A DNA stretch of 33,014 nt, taken from NCBI GenBank assembly GCA_900541725.1, contig UQLB01000024.1:1-33014 (forward strand), in the 5' to 3' direction. The translations under genes and the position numbers were made by a program. Below, one piece after another: positions 21,166 to 30,727 of this stretch (the first letter of the stretch is position 1; each line of letters begins with the position of its first letter). The notes beneath the pieces were generated by a model, which saw only the letters and a program-made list of their open reading frames with translations, did not search any database and was not told the origin of the DNA. The DNA comes from an uncultured Collinsella sp. Lineage in GTDB: Bacteria; Actinomycetota; Coriobacteriia; Coriobacteriales; Coriobacteriaceae.

Positions 21166-22185
21166 TTACTCCGCGTCCTTCATGGGCGGCATGGGCTTCC
21201 AGTTGGGGTCCTTGACGATCTTGTGGGCGTCCTTCATGCCACGGCGCAGCGCCGGAATACCGGTCTTAAAGCACTTATCGACCGCAGCCAGGCGAATGAA
21301 TTCCTTGCAGAAGGTCGCGGCGTTGCCCAGACGGAACAGCATAGGGTGGTAGTCGCCGTAGATCTGCATGTAGCGGGCCAGATAACCGCGGTTGCGCATG
21401 ATGTAGTAGCGGTTGGTGTCGCTCGTGGAGTTGAGCTGGCGTTTGCCGGCGATGTCCCAGTTAGAGACGGCGCGGGCGCGCTTGAGCACCACGTCGGCAA
21501 CAACGGCGGCGGGGAAGTGCTGGCTGGCCACGTAGCCATAGCAGGCATCGTCGCCGTAGATAAAGAAGCGCGCGTCGGGCAGGCCGATCTTGTCGACCAC
21601 GCGGCGCGAGAACATGCCGCCCTCAAAGCACAGCTGGTTCATGGCGCGATAACCCTCTGGACCCAAGTCCCACTTGGCGACTGGGTTGGGAATGCCGAGC
21701 GAAAGGATGAGCTGGTACTGCCAAAAGAAGGCGCCGCCGTCAAAGTCTAGGCGCGAACCCTGGATGACATCGTAGCGGTCGGTCCACTTGGCAAGACGCT
21801 CGATGCCTTCGGGGATGACGAGCACGTCGTCGTCCATCACCCAGAACCACTGGGCGCCCAGGTCGTAGGCGCATTTGGTGCCAGCGGAGAAGCCACCTGC
21901 ACCGCCGCCGTTTTCGAGCTGTGGTGCGTAGATGACGCGGTCGGTGCCGCCCTTCGCGTCGGGCTGTTCGATGTCGGTGCCCCACAGGTTGGCCAGGCGC
22001 TCGTTGAATGCGGTGCACATGGCCTCGGTCTCGCGCGAATTCTCGTTATCGACAATCACGATGCGCCAGGGCGTTGCCGTGAGCTCGGTCATGGAGTCGA
22101 ACAAGTTGGCCAGGAGTTCCTGGCGCTTGTACGTAACGACGACGATGGCGAGCTTGTCGATGGGAGCGGGAAGGGTTGAAGGCAT
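21166..22185 (-). CDS. GT2 glycosyltransferase, galactofuranosyltransferase GlfT2-like
   Basis: The encoded protein is 339 residues. The GT-A start is LAIVVVTYKRQELLANLFDSM, with VDNENSRE, NGGGAGGFSAGTKCAYDLGAQWFWVMDDDVLV (DDD metal motif near residue 118) and a conserved FIYGDDACYGYV in the acceptor region. This set of motifs is typical of GlfT2-type enzymes and relatives that transfer sugars to cell-wall or surface glycans. No membrane segment is visible. It is divergent from the plus-strand glycosyltransferase cluster, with about 256 bp between them. AAAGGA lies 11 bases before the ATG. The donor sugar cannot be read from the sequence, and no glf gene is in the window. Confidence 0.82.
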   Translation of the reverse strand: MPSTLPAPIDKLAIVVVTYKRQELLANLFDSMTELTATPWRIVIVDNENSRETEAMCTAFNERLANLWGTDIEQPDAKGGTDRVIYAPQLENGGGAGGFSAGTKCAYDLGAQWFWVMDDDVLVIPEGIERLAKWTDRYDVIQGSRLDFDGGAFFWQYQLILSLGIPNPVAKWDLGPEGYRAMNQLCFEGGMFSRRVVDKIGLPDARFFIYGDDACYGYVASQHFPAAVVADVVLKRARAVSNWDIAGKRQLNSTSDTNRYYIMRNRGYLARYMQIYGDYHPMLFRLGNAATFCKEFIRLAAVDKCFKTGIPALRRGMKDAHKIVKDPNWKPMPPMKDAE

Positions 22186-22347
22186 GGGGCAATATATCCT
22201 TTCACGCGCGGCGGGCGAGTGCTGCGCGGAAGCTATCGAATACGTCCTTGGGACTGTCCTATTGTAAAGGCTCGGCGCACCTTAGCGGCAAGCTTTGAAT
22301 AAAACGCAGGAACCTGCCATGGGCCCGCCGCATGACGTGGGGCTGCT

Positions 22348-22377
22348 TTGCCCGCAAGAGGCTCCATAGATTATATA
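22348..22377 (+). promoter_or_regulatory. Candidate promoter of the glycosyltransferase cluster
   Basis: TTGCCC (22348-22353) and TATATA (22372-22377) are spaced by 18 bp, about 65 bp before the TTG start at 22442. The -10 region overlaps an AT-rich stretch in otherwise GC-rich DNA. Confidence 0.35.
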
Positions 22378-22441
22378 AACGCCCGCTGGCGCGCTGACCC
22401 TTTGATACCATGAAACGACAGGTATTTCCTAAGGAGCACAT

Positions 22442-23545
22442 TTGTCTACTAACGCCTCTGGCAGCCCTGTTCTGTCGCTGCTTATTCCCATTTACAATGT
22501 TCAGCGCTACCTGCGCGAGTGTCTCGATTCCGCCCTGGCGCAGACGCTCAAGGATATTGAGATCATCTGCATCAACGACGGGTCGACCGACAACTCGCCG
22601 GTGATTATCCGCGAGTATATGGAGCGCGATGGGCGCGTCAAGATGATCGACAAGGCCAACAGCGGCTACGGCGACTCGATGAACCACGGTCTGGAGATGG
22701 CGCGCGGCAAGTACGTTGGCATCTTGGAGTCCGATGACTTTATGGCGCCCGACGCACTCGAAAAGCTTGTCTCGGCCGCCGATAGCAATAATGCCGACTT
22801 TGCGAAGGCGAACTTTGATTTCTACTGGTCTAAGCCCGAGGAGCGCCGTTCGCTGCACGAGATGTTTAAAGCCAAGGACTGTGGCAAGCCGGTGCACCCG
22901 AGCGATACGACGCGGTTCTTTAAGCAAAAGCCGTCGATTTGGTCGGCCGTGTACCGTCGCGATTTTCTTGAGCGCAACGGCATTACGTTTCTGCCGACTC
23001 CGGGGGCATCCTTTCAGGACACGTCATTCGCCTTTAAGGTGATCGCGTGCGCCGATAAGGCCGTTTACCTGCATGATGCCGTGTTGTCGTATCGCCAGGA
23101 TAACGAGAATTCCTCGGTCAATTCTTCGGCTAAGGTCTTTTGCGTCAATACCGAGTATGCCGAAATCGAGCGCTGGATCCGAGAAGATTATGCTCGCGAT
23201 CACGCAAGCGGCGATGTCGCGCGCATGCTCAAGTTCAATCAGCTCATTAAGTACGATTCGTATATGTGGAACTACGTGCGTCTGGCGCCTAAGTTCTATA
23301 AGGAGTTCCTGGTTCAGATGGCCAAGGAATTTCAGGCGGCCTTGGATGCCGGGGACTTTTCGCTTGACGACCTCAAGCCGTGGAAGCGCGCAAATCTCGC
23401 TGCTATCCTCAAAGATCCTGAGGGCTGGGTTGACGAGCATCCGAGCTTTGCGACGGATGGTGCCTTGGGGCGTGCTAAGTATTACGCCTCGGTTGGAGGC
23501 CCAGGCGTGGTTGCTGCCTTCCTCATCGAATCGCTGAGGGGGTAG
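22442..23545 (+). CDS. GT2 family glycosyltransferase (paralogue A)
   Basis: The encoded protein is 367 residues from TTG 22442, which follows AAGGAG. GT-A features include SLLIPIYNVQRYLRECLDSALAQTLKDIEIICINDGSTDNS and a DxD-type segment GILESDDFM at about residue 98. A C-terminal part with KQKPSIWSAVYRRDFL and YRQDNENSSVNS is seen in enzymes that modify surface polysaccharides or glycoproteins. It is very similar to the gene at 24667, clearly a duplication. The next gene starts 6 bp after its stop. Acceptor and sugar are unknown. Confidence 0.88.
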   Translation: MSTNASGSPVLSLLIPIYNVQRYLRECLDSALAQTLKDIEIICINDGSTDNSPVIIREYMERDGRVKMIDKANSGYGDSMNHGLEMARGKYVGILESDDFMAPDALEKLVSAADSNNADFAKANFDFYWSKPEERRSLHEMFKAKDCGKPVHPSDTTRFFKQKPSIWSAVYRRDFLERNGITFLPTPGASFQDTSFAFKVIACADKAVYLHDAVLSYRQDNENSSVNSSAKVFCVNTEYAEIERWIREDYARDHASGDVARMLKFNQLIKYDSYMWNYVRLAPKFYKEFLVQMAKEFQAALDAGDFSLDDLKPWKRANLAAILKDPEGWVDEHPSFATDGALGRAKYYASVGGPGVVAAFLIESLRG

Positions 23546-23551
23546 GTCGGC

Positions 23552-24592
23552 ATGGGAGAGGCCTCGCGTCCTAAAGCTACCATTGTCGTCCCCGTTTACA
23601 ACTCTGCGCGCTCCATTCAGCGATGCCTCGATTCGCTGCTGGCCCAGTCCGAGCGCTCGATTCAGGTTGTGTGTGTCAACGACGGTTCGACTGATGATTC
23701 GTTGAACGTGTTGCACCAGATCGCGCAGGCCGACGATCGCGTACTGGTGATTGACCAGGAAAACGCGGGTGTCTCGTGTGCTCGAAATGCCGGTATCGAT
23801 GCCGTCGAGGGCGAGACCGTCTTTTTTGTGGACGCCGACGATTACATCGATGCCCAGACGGTCGAGCGCGTGCTGCATTCCATGGAGTCCGCAGATGCCG
23901 AGGTCGCCGTCTTTGGCGGCGTCTGTGAACCTGCCGATGCTGCCCCCAAACGCGTCCAGCAACTCATGAGCCCCAAAGCTGGCACCTTCGGCGCCCGTGA
24001 TCCCCAACTGCTGTTCCATTCGAATGCGCAGCCCTATGCCTGCCGCGCGGCTTTTTCGCGCGAGCTGCTCAATCGCGAAGGTATTCGCTTCGCCCCCGGT
24101 TTGGCTTTGGGCGAGGACGTCGTCTTCCAATTTGCGGCTTATGCGCTTGCCCGCAAGACCGTCGTCATGCCGGACAAGTTCTACCACTACGTGATGGAGA
24201 GTGAATCGGCGACGCACGAGTTCAACAGTGCCGAGGCTCGCGCCAAAAAGCTTGACGCCCACATGAGGATGCTCGAGGAGGTCTTGGAGGACTGGGCGGC
24301 CTACGGTCTTTTGGACCTGTGCCCCGGCGAGCTGATAACTTGGTTTTTAGACCTAATTGTGTTCGACCTGGCGCGCTTGGATGCCGATGGTTTCCATCGC
24401 GTGGCGGCTCGCGTCAACATGGATCTCACGACGTTTTTGGGAACGGAGTGGGCGGATATGCCTGCTAAGGGCGCCGTTTGCCGTGTTGCCCACAAGCTCG
24501 TTGCGGCGACCTCGGGTGTTTCGATGGCAGACGCCACGCTGTTCTATCTTTCGACCCGCGGTCTTAAGGCCTGCCTGGAGCGCTTTATCTAA
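23552..24592 (+). CDS. GT2 family glycosyltransferase
   Basis: The encoded protein is 346 residues. It has the GT-A opening ATIVVPVYNSARSIQRCLDSLLAQS, then CVNDGSTDDS, ENAGVSCARNAGID and the metal-binding FFVDADDYID at about residue 93. The second half (LFHSNAQPYACRAAFSRELL, FAPGLALGEDVVFQF, with the ED pair likely the catalytic base region) fits capsule/teichoic-type GT2 enzymes. It is probably in one transcript with the preceding gene (6 bp gap) and only distantly related to paralogues A and B. Confidence 0.88.
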   Translation: MGEASRPKATIVVPVYNSARSIQRCLDSLLAQSERSIQVVCVNDGSTDDSLNVLHQIAQADDRVLVIDQENAGVSCARNAGIDAVEGETVFFVDADDYIDAQTVERVLHSMESADAEVAVFGGVCEPADAAPKRVQQLMSPKAGTFGARDPQLLFHSNAQPYACRAAFSRELLNREGIRFAPGLALGEDVVFQFAAYALARKTVVMPDKFYHYVMESESATHEFNSAEARAKKLDAHMRMLEEVLEDWAAYGLLDLCPGELITWFLDLIVFDLARLDADGFHRVAARVNMDLTTFLGTEWADMPAKGAVCRVAHKLVAATSGVSMADATLFYLSTRGLKACLERFI

Positions 24593-24666
24593 TTCTGGGC
24601 ACTGACGCGCGCCGTTGCTTCGCTGCTAAAATAACCCTGTTACACGCTATTCAACAGGAGGTTCTC

Positions 24667-25785
24667 TTGCAGAACTCTGATACCCCTAAAGTTTCGCTGC
24701 TTGTTCCCATCTGCAACGTTGAGCGCTATCTGCGCGAGTGCCTCGATTCTGCCGTTGCGCAGACGCTCAAGGACATTGAAATCATCTGCATCAACGACGG
24801 CTCTACCGATAGCTCGCCGGATATCATCCGAGAGTACATGGAGCGCGACTCCCGTGTAAAGATGATCGACAAAGCCAACAGCGGCTACGGCGACTCGATG
24901 AACCGCGGCCTGGAGATGGCGCGCGGCGAGTACGTGGGCATCCTTGAGTCCGATGACTTTATGTTTGAGGATTCGCTCCAAAAGCTGGTCGCCAAGGCCG
25001 ATGCCGAGCATGCCGATGTGGTAAAGGGCGACTTTTACCTGTATTGGTCCACGCCCAGCGAGCGCCGTGAGCTGTTTGGGATCATCGACGAGCATATGAC
25101 GGGCGCCGCGTATCGCCCCGTCGATCGCCCAGGCATTTTCTACCGCAAACCTTCCATTTGGTCGGCTATCTATCGGCGCGAGTTCCTCAACGACAATCAG
25201 ATTCGGTTCCTTTCCACGCCGGGTGCCTCGTATCAGGACGCAGGCTTTAACTTTAAGGTTTGGGCTTGTGCCAAACGTGCCGCGTTTATTGCGGACCCCA
25301 TTTTGTGCTATCGCCAAGATAACGAGAAGAGCTCCGTTAATTCGCCCAACAAGGTGTTTTGCGTTTGCGACGAATATGCCGAGATGCAGCGCTTTTTGGA
25401 TGAACGCCCCGAGCTTAAGGCTCGGCTTCAGGGCATTTTAATGCGCATGAAGGTCGATACGTATCGCTGGAATGATGAGCGCTTGGTCGATGGGCTGCGC
25501 GAGCAGTTTTGGGAGAAGGCGTCGCCCGAGCTCAGGGCCGATTGGGATGCTGGTCGCTTTGACCTGTCGCTGTTCGACCCGCGCGGCGAGACCGACTTGC
25601 GCTTGATGGTCAGGTCGCCTCGCGCTTACATCGATTCGCGTTTTGACTTTAAGAAGCCGGGCAAGCTCAATACGTTTAAGCATTACTTTAAGATCGGCGG
25701 CCTGCCGCTGGTTTGGCGCGTGCTGACGTATCAGCGCACCTACGGCGACAACCCGCACCCTGATGACGTTCCGGCCGCACAGTAG
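24667..25785 (+). CDS. GT2 family glycosyltransferase (paralogue B)
   Basis: The encoded protein is 372 residues from TTG 24667, with AGGAGG 7 bases upstream. Motifs match paralogue A almost residue for residue through the GT-A domain: ICINDGSTDSSPDIIREYMERD, IDKANSGYGDSMNRGLEMARGEYVGILESDDFM. KPSIWSAIYRREFL and YRQDNEKSSVNS are also shared. They diverge in the last third, where B carries basic FDFKKPGKLNTFKHYFKIGG. Both retain the rare TTG start, so the start region was duplicated as well. The two probably use the same donor with different acceptors. Confidence 0.88.
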   Translation: MQNSDTPKVSLLVPICNVERYLRECLDSAVAQTLKDIEIICINDGSTDSSPDIIREYMERDSRVKMIDKANSGYGDSMNRGLEMARGEYVGILESDDFMFEDSLQKLVAKADAEHADVVKGDFYLYWSTPSERRELFGIIDEHMTGAAYRPVDRPGIFYRKPSIWSAIYRREFLNDNQIRFLSTPGASYQDAGFNFKVWACAKRAAFIADPILCYRQDNEKSSVNSPNKVFCVCDEYAEMQRFLDERPELKARLQGILMRMKVDTYRWNDERLVDGLREQFWEKASPELRADWDAGRFDLSLFDPRGETDLRLMVRSPRAYIDSRFDFKKPGKLNTFKHYFKIGGLPLVWRVLTYQRTYGDNPHPDDVPAAQ

Positions 25786-25797
25786 GAGCGAGTGACT

Positions 25798-26865
25798 ATG
25801 GCTACCCCCAAGATTTCCGTTGTTGTTCCCATCTATAAAGTGGAGGAGTGCCTGGCTTGGTGCCTGGACTCCCTGCTTGCGCAGGACATGCCCGATTGGG
25901 AGGGCGTGCTGGTCAACGATGGCTCGCCGGACGGTTCGCGCGATATCGCGGCTGCCTATTGCGAAAAGGACGCGCGCTTTACGCTGGTCGATAAGGAGAA
26001 CGGGGGCCTGTCGAGTGCGCGTAATGCAGGCATCGCTGCGTCCACGGCGCCTATCGTCGCGTTCTTGGATTCCGACGACCGCTTTACGCCCGATGCGTGC
26101 CGTGTGATCGTCGATGCCTTTGAGCGCGAGGACTGCGACGTTTTGACCTTTGGCGCGAACCCGTATCCGCTGGAGGCGGGGTATCCGTGGCTTAACTATG
26201 TGCTGAGCCCGCGTGATGTGTCGTTTGTGGGCTATAGCTCTGACCTGCTGTTTAAGGAAGCGTCTCGCCCCTTTGCATGGCGCACCGCCTGCAAGCGTGA
26301 GTTTTTGCTGGGCAACGGGATCGTGTTCGACAAAACCGTTAAGTATGGCGAGGACCAGGTCTTCGATTTTGCCGTGTACGGTCGTTCGCATAAGACCGCG
26401 CTTATCTCGAACAAGCTGTATGACTACCGCGTGGCGCGCAAGGGTTCGCTCATGGACACCATGCGCTACGACGACGAGACACGTCTGCTGGAGCACGTGA
26501 AGATTTACTCCGCGGTGCTGGCTGACTGGCAGCGCGACGGTCTCGATGCTCAGCACGCCGATGACCTGGCATATTTCCTGTGCGATCTTGTGCTGTACGA
26601 TGCGCTCAGGCTTCTGGGTACGGGCTGCGGCAAGGTGTTTGCTGCCGTTGCCACAGCGCTTGCCGGTTCTGCCGTGAGCAGCGATACTGCGCTCGCACAA
26701 TGCGCTCCTTCTGTTGCTGCTATGGTGCGTGCGGCGCTTATCAGCAAGGCCCCCAATGCCCGTGGGTGCAAAAAGCTCATGTTCGATTACGACGTCTTGA
26801 GGTTTGGGCGTCTGGGCGCCTGCAAACGCATGGCAGCGAACGCCCTGGGAAAGCGAGAAGTGTAG
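25798..26865 (+). CDS. GT2 family glycosyltransferase
   Basis: The encoded protein is 355 residues. GT-A motifs are ISVVVPIYKVEECLAWCLDSLLAQDM, LVNDGSPDGS, ENGGLSSARNAGI and FLDSDDRFTPDAC (DxD-like, about residue 95). WRTACKREFLLGNGIVFDKTVKYGEDQVFDF carries the ED pair of the second half. ATG 25798 is preferred to GTG 25792 because AGGAG is 9 bases upstream. It lies 12 bp after paralogue B, and its stop is directly followed by the ATG of the next gene, so the three form one transcript. Confidence 0.88.
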   Translation: MATPKISVVVPIYKVEECLAWCLDSLLAQDMPDWEGVLVNDGSPDGSRDIAAAYCEKDARFTLVDKENGGLSSARNAGIAASTAPIVAFLDSDDRFTPDACRVIVDAFEREDCDVLTFGANPYPLEAGYPWLNYVLSPRDVSFVGYSSDLLFKEASRPFAWRTACKREFLLGNGIVFDKTVKYGEDQVFDFAVYGRSHKTALISNKLYDYRVARKGSLMDTMRYDDETRLLEHVKIYSAVLADWQRDGLDAQHADDLAYFLCDLVLYDALRLLGTGCGKVFAAVATALAGSAVSSDTALAQCAPSVAAMVRAALISKAPNARGCKKLMFDYDVLRFGRLGACKRMAANALGKREV

Positions 26866-29352
26866 ATGAGTATCAAGCGTTTGGCACTTTGCCGCAGTCA
26901 GGGCCGTCTGTTTGTGCTGCTTCGTTTTGCCGGTCAGGATGTCGCCGCGCTTATTGAGCGGGAGGGCTCTCAGGCGTTTGCCCATGCGACTACGAGCGGT
27001 TCTTGTGTGCCGTCGCTGGTGCTCCCGGTCGATCATGGCCGTGTGCTGGCGCTTTGCCCTTCCGTCTCCGATTACGAGCGCGAGCTCGCCGTCTTGGTGC
27101 TTCCGTTTTTGGATGGTTCCTCAATCGACGCTGCATTTGTGTCCGGAGGCCAAAAGCTTGGCTCCATTCGCCTCGATAGCCGCGTGGCCAAGCTGGAATC
27201 CAAGATTAACTACAAAGCAAAGCCTGCGATGTGTGCGCTTATCCGCGATGCGCAGCGTGGCGAACACTGCGGCCGCTACGAGATCGATGCCATTCGCTAT
27301 TTGCCGGCAGACGTCGGCGCGGTGTGGCGCTATGAGGTTACCTGGGCTGGAGACCCCCAGTGCGCACCTGAGCTCCAGATTTTCGATACGCACATGAATG
27401 CCATTGGTGTCACCGTGCATGTGTTTGAATCGCAGGTCGATGTGCCGCAGCAGAACGGATGCCGCGTCAATAAAACGTATCTGAGCGTTGAGATGCCTCA
27501 GGATATACGAGATTTTGTCGCGATTGTGAGCGATCCCACAGAGCAGATCCAGAGCGGGTTTTGCGCCATGGATGGTCGCCTGTACAACGGCATGTTCGAT
27601 GACAGTTGGAACCGCATGAAGGACGCGCGTGCAGACGACGCAGCTTATCGACGTTGGTTTGAGCAACATCGCGCAAAGCCGGGCGATTTGGCGTGCCAAC
27701 GTGTCGCTTCGGCGGCCTTTGCCTATAGGCCGCTCGTGAGCATTGTGGTGCCGTGCTACAAGACTGATCGGGTCTACCTGCGCGAGCTGCTGGACTCGGT
27801 GCTAGCCCAGAGCTATGACAACTGGGAATTGCTGCTTATGGACGCCTCGCCCGAATGGGACGCGGTGGCCGACCTTGCGGTGGACGCCAATGACGAGCGC
27901 GTTCGTCGCATTGGGCTGCCCGGCAACGGCGGCATCGTGGTCAACACCAACGCGGGTATTGAGCAAGCGACGGGCGACTACATCGCGTTCTTGGACCATG
28001 ACGACATTCTGGAACCGGACGCGTTATTCCAGTATGTTTCCGCGCTGAATAAGGCGGCCGAGGGCGAGCGTCCCCAGGTCCTGTTCTGCGACGAGGACAT
28101 GTTCCAGAAAACGGGGGAGTGGGGTCAGCCTGTCTTTAAGACGCAGCTCAACGTTGACCTGCTCTATAGCCATAACTGCGTGACGCATTTCCTGATGGTG
28201 GAGAAGGCGCTTATCGATCGTATCGGCACGTCCCCAGAAGACGTTGCGGGTGCCCAGGACTACGACCTGACGCTCCGCTGCCTTGCGGCGGGCGCGCGGT
28301 TTGAACATGTTGCGCACGTGCTGTATCACTGGCGCGTTCATCCGGGGTCGACCGCCGACGGTTCTGCCGATAGCAAGCCATATGCTTTCGAGGCCGGACG
28401 CCTGGCTCTGCAGCGCCACTTTGACTCACTGGGTGTTCATGGAACGGTCGAGGAGTCCGAGACACCGTTTGTCTACCGCATGCGCTATTCGCTGCCAGAG
28501 CCTGCGCCGTTGGTGAGCATTGTGATTCCCACCAAGGACCACGTCGAGACGCTCGACGCCTGCGTGATGTCGATCGCACGGAAGGCCACGTATGCCAACT
28601 ACGAGATCGTCTTGGTGGAGAACAACAGCGAAGACCCGGAGACGTTTGCGTATTATGAAACCCTGCCGGCGCGCGTAGCCGCTGCGTCTGATGGCAAGGG
28701 TGCAGCGCGCGTTGAGTGGTGGCCGGGCGAGTTTAATTACTCCCAGATCATCAACTTTGGCGTTGAGCATGCCAAGGGCGACTATCTGCTGCTGTTGAAC
28801 AACGATACCGAGGTCATAAGCCCCGGCTTTATTGAAGAGATGATGGGCTATCTGCAGCGTCCCGATGCGGGCGTGGTGGGCGCCAAGCTCTTCTTTGCCG
28901 ATCATCTGGTGCAGCACGCTGGCATTTTGGTTGGCGTGCGCGGCGCACTTGCACATGCCAACCAAGACTTTTCGGCAAAGCGCGAGGGATATCTTGCCCG
29001 CGCTGTGCGCCCGGGCAACTTTAGCGCCGTTACGGGCGCCTGCCAGATGGTCCGTCGCGACGTGTTTGAGCAGGTCGAAGGCTACGACGAGCAGTTTGCC
29101 GTTGGCTTTAACGATGCAGATTTTTGCCTGCGCGTTTGGGAGGCGGGCTACCGCACCGTCTTTACGCCTTATGCCGAGCTGTTCCACTACGAGTTCACCT
29201 CGCGCGGCAGGGAAGAGGCCAACGAGGAAAAGCTGCGCCGCTGGAAGCGCGAGCAGGCGCTGTTCATGCAACGCTGGCCAGAGTTCTTCCTCGACGGCGA
29301 TCCGTGGTTGGGGCCGAACTTATCCGCTGAGAGCGAGTATTTCTCGGTCTAA
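26866..29352 (+). CDS. Two-domain GT2 glycosyltransferase
   Basis: The encoded protein is 828 residues. After an N-terminal region of about 285 residues without a recognised motif come two GT-A domains. The first begins PLVSIVVPCYKTDRVYLRELLDSVLAQS (about 288) with FLDHDDILEPD (about 378). The second begins PLVSIVIPTKDHVETLDACVMSI (about 545) with LLLNNDTEVISPGFIEEM (about 646) and a late GACQMVRRDVFEQVEGYDEQFAVGFNDADFCLR. Such enzymes build rhamnan or O-antigen-type chains, adding two linkages in alternation. The start abuts the previous stop. The last 213 bp recur in damaged form at 30728-30940. Confidence 0.9.
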   Translation: MSIKRLALCRSQGRLFVLLRFAGQDVAALIEREGSQAFAHATTSGSCVPSLVLPVDHGRVLALCPSVSDYERELAVLVLPFLDGSSIDAAFVSGGQKLGSIRLDSRVAKLESKINYKAKPAMCALIRDAQRGEHCGRYEIDAIRYLPADVGAVWRYEVTWAGDPQCAPELQIFDTHMNAIGVTVHVFESQVDVPQQNGCRVNKTYLSVEMPQDIRDFVAIVSDPTEQIQSGFCAMDGRLYNGMFDDSWNRMKDARADDAAYRRWFEQHRAKPGDLACQRVASAAFAYRPLVSIVVPCYKTDRVYLRELLDSVLAQSYDNWELLLMDASPEWDAVADLAVDANDERVRRIGLPGNGGIVVNTNAGIEQATGDYIAFLDHDDILEPDALFQYVSALNKAAEGERPQVLFCDEDMFQKTGEWGQPVFKTQLNVDLLYSHNCVTHFLMVEKALIDRIGTSPEDVAGAQDYDLTLRCLAAGARFEHVAHVLYHWRVHPGSTADGSADSKPYAFEAGRLALQRHFDSLGVHGTVEESETPFVYRMRYSLPEPAPLVSIVIPTKDHVETLDACVMSIARKATYANYEIVLVENNSEDPETFAYYETLPARVAAASDGKGAARVEWWPGEFNYSQIINFGVEHAKGDYLLLLNNDTEVISPGFIEEMMGYLQRPDAGVVGAKLFFADHLVQHAGILVGVRGALAHANQDFSAKREGYLARAVRPGNFSAVTGACQMVRRDVFEQVEGYDEQFAVGFNDADFCLRVWEAGYRTVFTPYAELFHYEFTSRGREEANEEKLRRWKREQALFMQRWPEFFLDGDPWLGPNLSAESEYFSV

Positions 29353-29561
29353 GGCAATGGTTTTAGGAAGTCCTAAATTTTCTTTTGGTATGAGCTTGGA
29401 AGAAAACAGCGTTGGACTACTTACTAAGATAAATAACGAAAGCTCGATACTTTCGCGATAAATTTATACAAGCTTATACAGCTCGATATTATCCGATATA
29501 GTCTGCGATAATTATTTAAACGATGATTGGCTGTTAATCGATTCCCTAGAAAGGCAAACAA
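29353..29561 (+). promoter_or_regulatory. AT-rich leader with five CGATA repeats
   Basis: This 209-bp stretch is far more AT-rich than the glycosyltransferase genes. It holds the pentamer CGATA at 29445, 29456, 29484, 29494 and 29506, all in the same orientation, with spacings of 11, 28, 10 and 12 bp. It lies directly upstream of the ATPase gene. A regulator or the ATPase itself could bind here. Confidence 0.45.
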
Positions 29562-30665
29562 GTGAGCGCCACAGCATTCCATAATCCGTTTCGTCCCACT
29601 GCCGGCGCTGAGCCTCCGCGCATAATTGGCCGTGACGATATCGCTCTTGAGTTTACCGAGAGCTTGAATGCGGGAATTGGTGCACCTGCGAGGCTCATGC
29701 GCATTGCTGGACCGAGGGGCTCCGGAAAAACTGTTTTGCTCTGCGATCTTAGGGATCGTGCTCGAGAGCTTGGATGGAAGACCGCTATTGTCTCTGCTGG
29801 CCCTGACCTATTGCTGGACTTGCGGGATCAGGTTGCTGATTCTTCCCTTGCGGCCAATGCTTCGGTCGGCGTAAACGCCGGCTTTGTTTCCGCGAAAGTT
29901 GACGTTGCGCCCAAAGAGCCGAGCCTTAGAAAGTTACTGAGTTCGGCAGCGAAGTCATCCAAGGGTCTTTTTATTGCCATCGATGAAGTTCAGGACGCTC
30001 CGATTGACGATATGCGTGTCATTGCGTCTACGGTTCAGCTTTTGATAGGGGAAAAAGTAGATATCGCACTTGCCTTTGCCGGGTTACCCGCCGGTGTTAT
30101 GGATCTTATTAACGGCAAGGCGCTTACGTTCTTGCGTCGTGCCCTCCCCGAAGATCTGGCGCCTATCAACCAGGTGGAGGTAGCGCTCTCTATGGGCGAT
30201 AGCTTTGTCGCTACTGGCTTGACCATAGAGGACAATCTCCTGTCGAGAGCCGCTAAGGCCACTAAGGGATATGCCTATCTGGTGCAGCTGGTCGGTTATT
30301 CCATTTGGCAGCGCGCCAACTTGCATCGTGTCAAAAGTGCCATTGTGAGCGAGCGCGACGTCACTGAAGGCATTGCGCTGGCAGAGGCTCGTTTTCACGA
30401 TGTTGTTCACGAGCCCGCGATTTCGGGACTGGGGCTCAACGATTTCAAATACCTTTTGGCCATGTGCGAGGATAAACAACAGTCCAAATCATCCGAGATT
30501 GCTAAGCGCATGGGTAAAAAGACCAATGAGATTAGCTCTATTAGGGCCAAATTGCTACAAAGAGAGGTTATTCAGGCACCACAGAGGGGTTACGTTCAGT
30601 TTGCCGTGCCGGACCTAGATATCTATCTACGAGAGAACGCCGAGGAGATTCTCGAACGGTTCTAG
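29562..30665 (+). CDS. Stand-alone AAA ATPase with C-terminal winged helix
   Basis: The encoded protein is 367 residues from GTG 29562, with AAAGG upstream. It has Walker A GPRGSGKT (50-57) and Walker B GLFIAIDEVQD (Asp141, Glu142). A sensor-like IALAFAGLPAG lies near 168-178, with FLRRALPEDLAPI after it. The C-terminal 70 residues (LAMCEDKQQSKSSEIAKRMGKKTNEISSIRAKLLQREVIQ) form a winged helix. The layout is like archaeal ORC1/Cdc6-type or STAND-like ATPases. No effector domain is attached. Flanked by AT-rich DNA and a duplicated glycosyltransferase end, it looks inserted. It might act on DNA or as a sensor; the function is unknown. Confidence 0.75.
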   Translation: MSATAFHNPFRPTAGAEPPRIIGRDDIALEFTESLNAGIGAPARLMRIAGPRGSGKTVLLCDLRDRARELGWKTAIVSAGPDLLLDLRDQVADSSLAANASVGVNAGFVSAKVDVAPKEPSLRKLLSSAAKSSKGLFIAIDEVQDAPIDDMRVIASTVQLLIGEKVDIALAFAGLPAGVMDLINGKALTFLRRALPEDLAPINQVEVALSMGDSFVATGLTIEDNLLSRAAKATKGYAYLVQLVGYSIWQRANLHRVKSAIVSERDVTEGIALAEARFHDVVHEPAISGLGLNDFKYLLAMCEDKQQSKSSEIAKRMGKKTNEISSIRAKLLQREVIQAPQRGYVQFAVPDLDIYLRENAEEILERF

Positions 30666-30727
30666 GTCGAGTGAGGGCGACGTCATATTCTTTAAGACTG
30701 CTATCAGCGTCGATTGCCATATCGGGG

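Noticed and set aside
25438..27036. A minus-strand open frame of 532 codons opposite the glycosyltransferases
   Set aside because: It runs antisense across three genes with intact GT2 motifs and has no recognisable domain.
29353..29461. Continuation of the glycosyltransferase in another frame after 29352
   Set aside because: The TAA at 29350-29352 gives the same C-terminus, SAESEYFSV, as the second copy, so the gene ends there.
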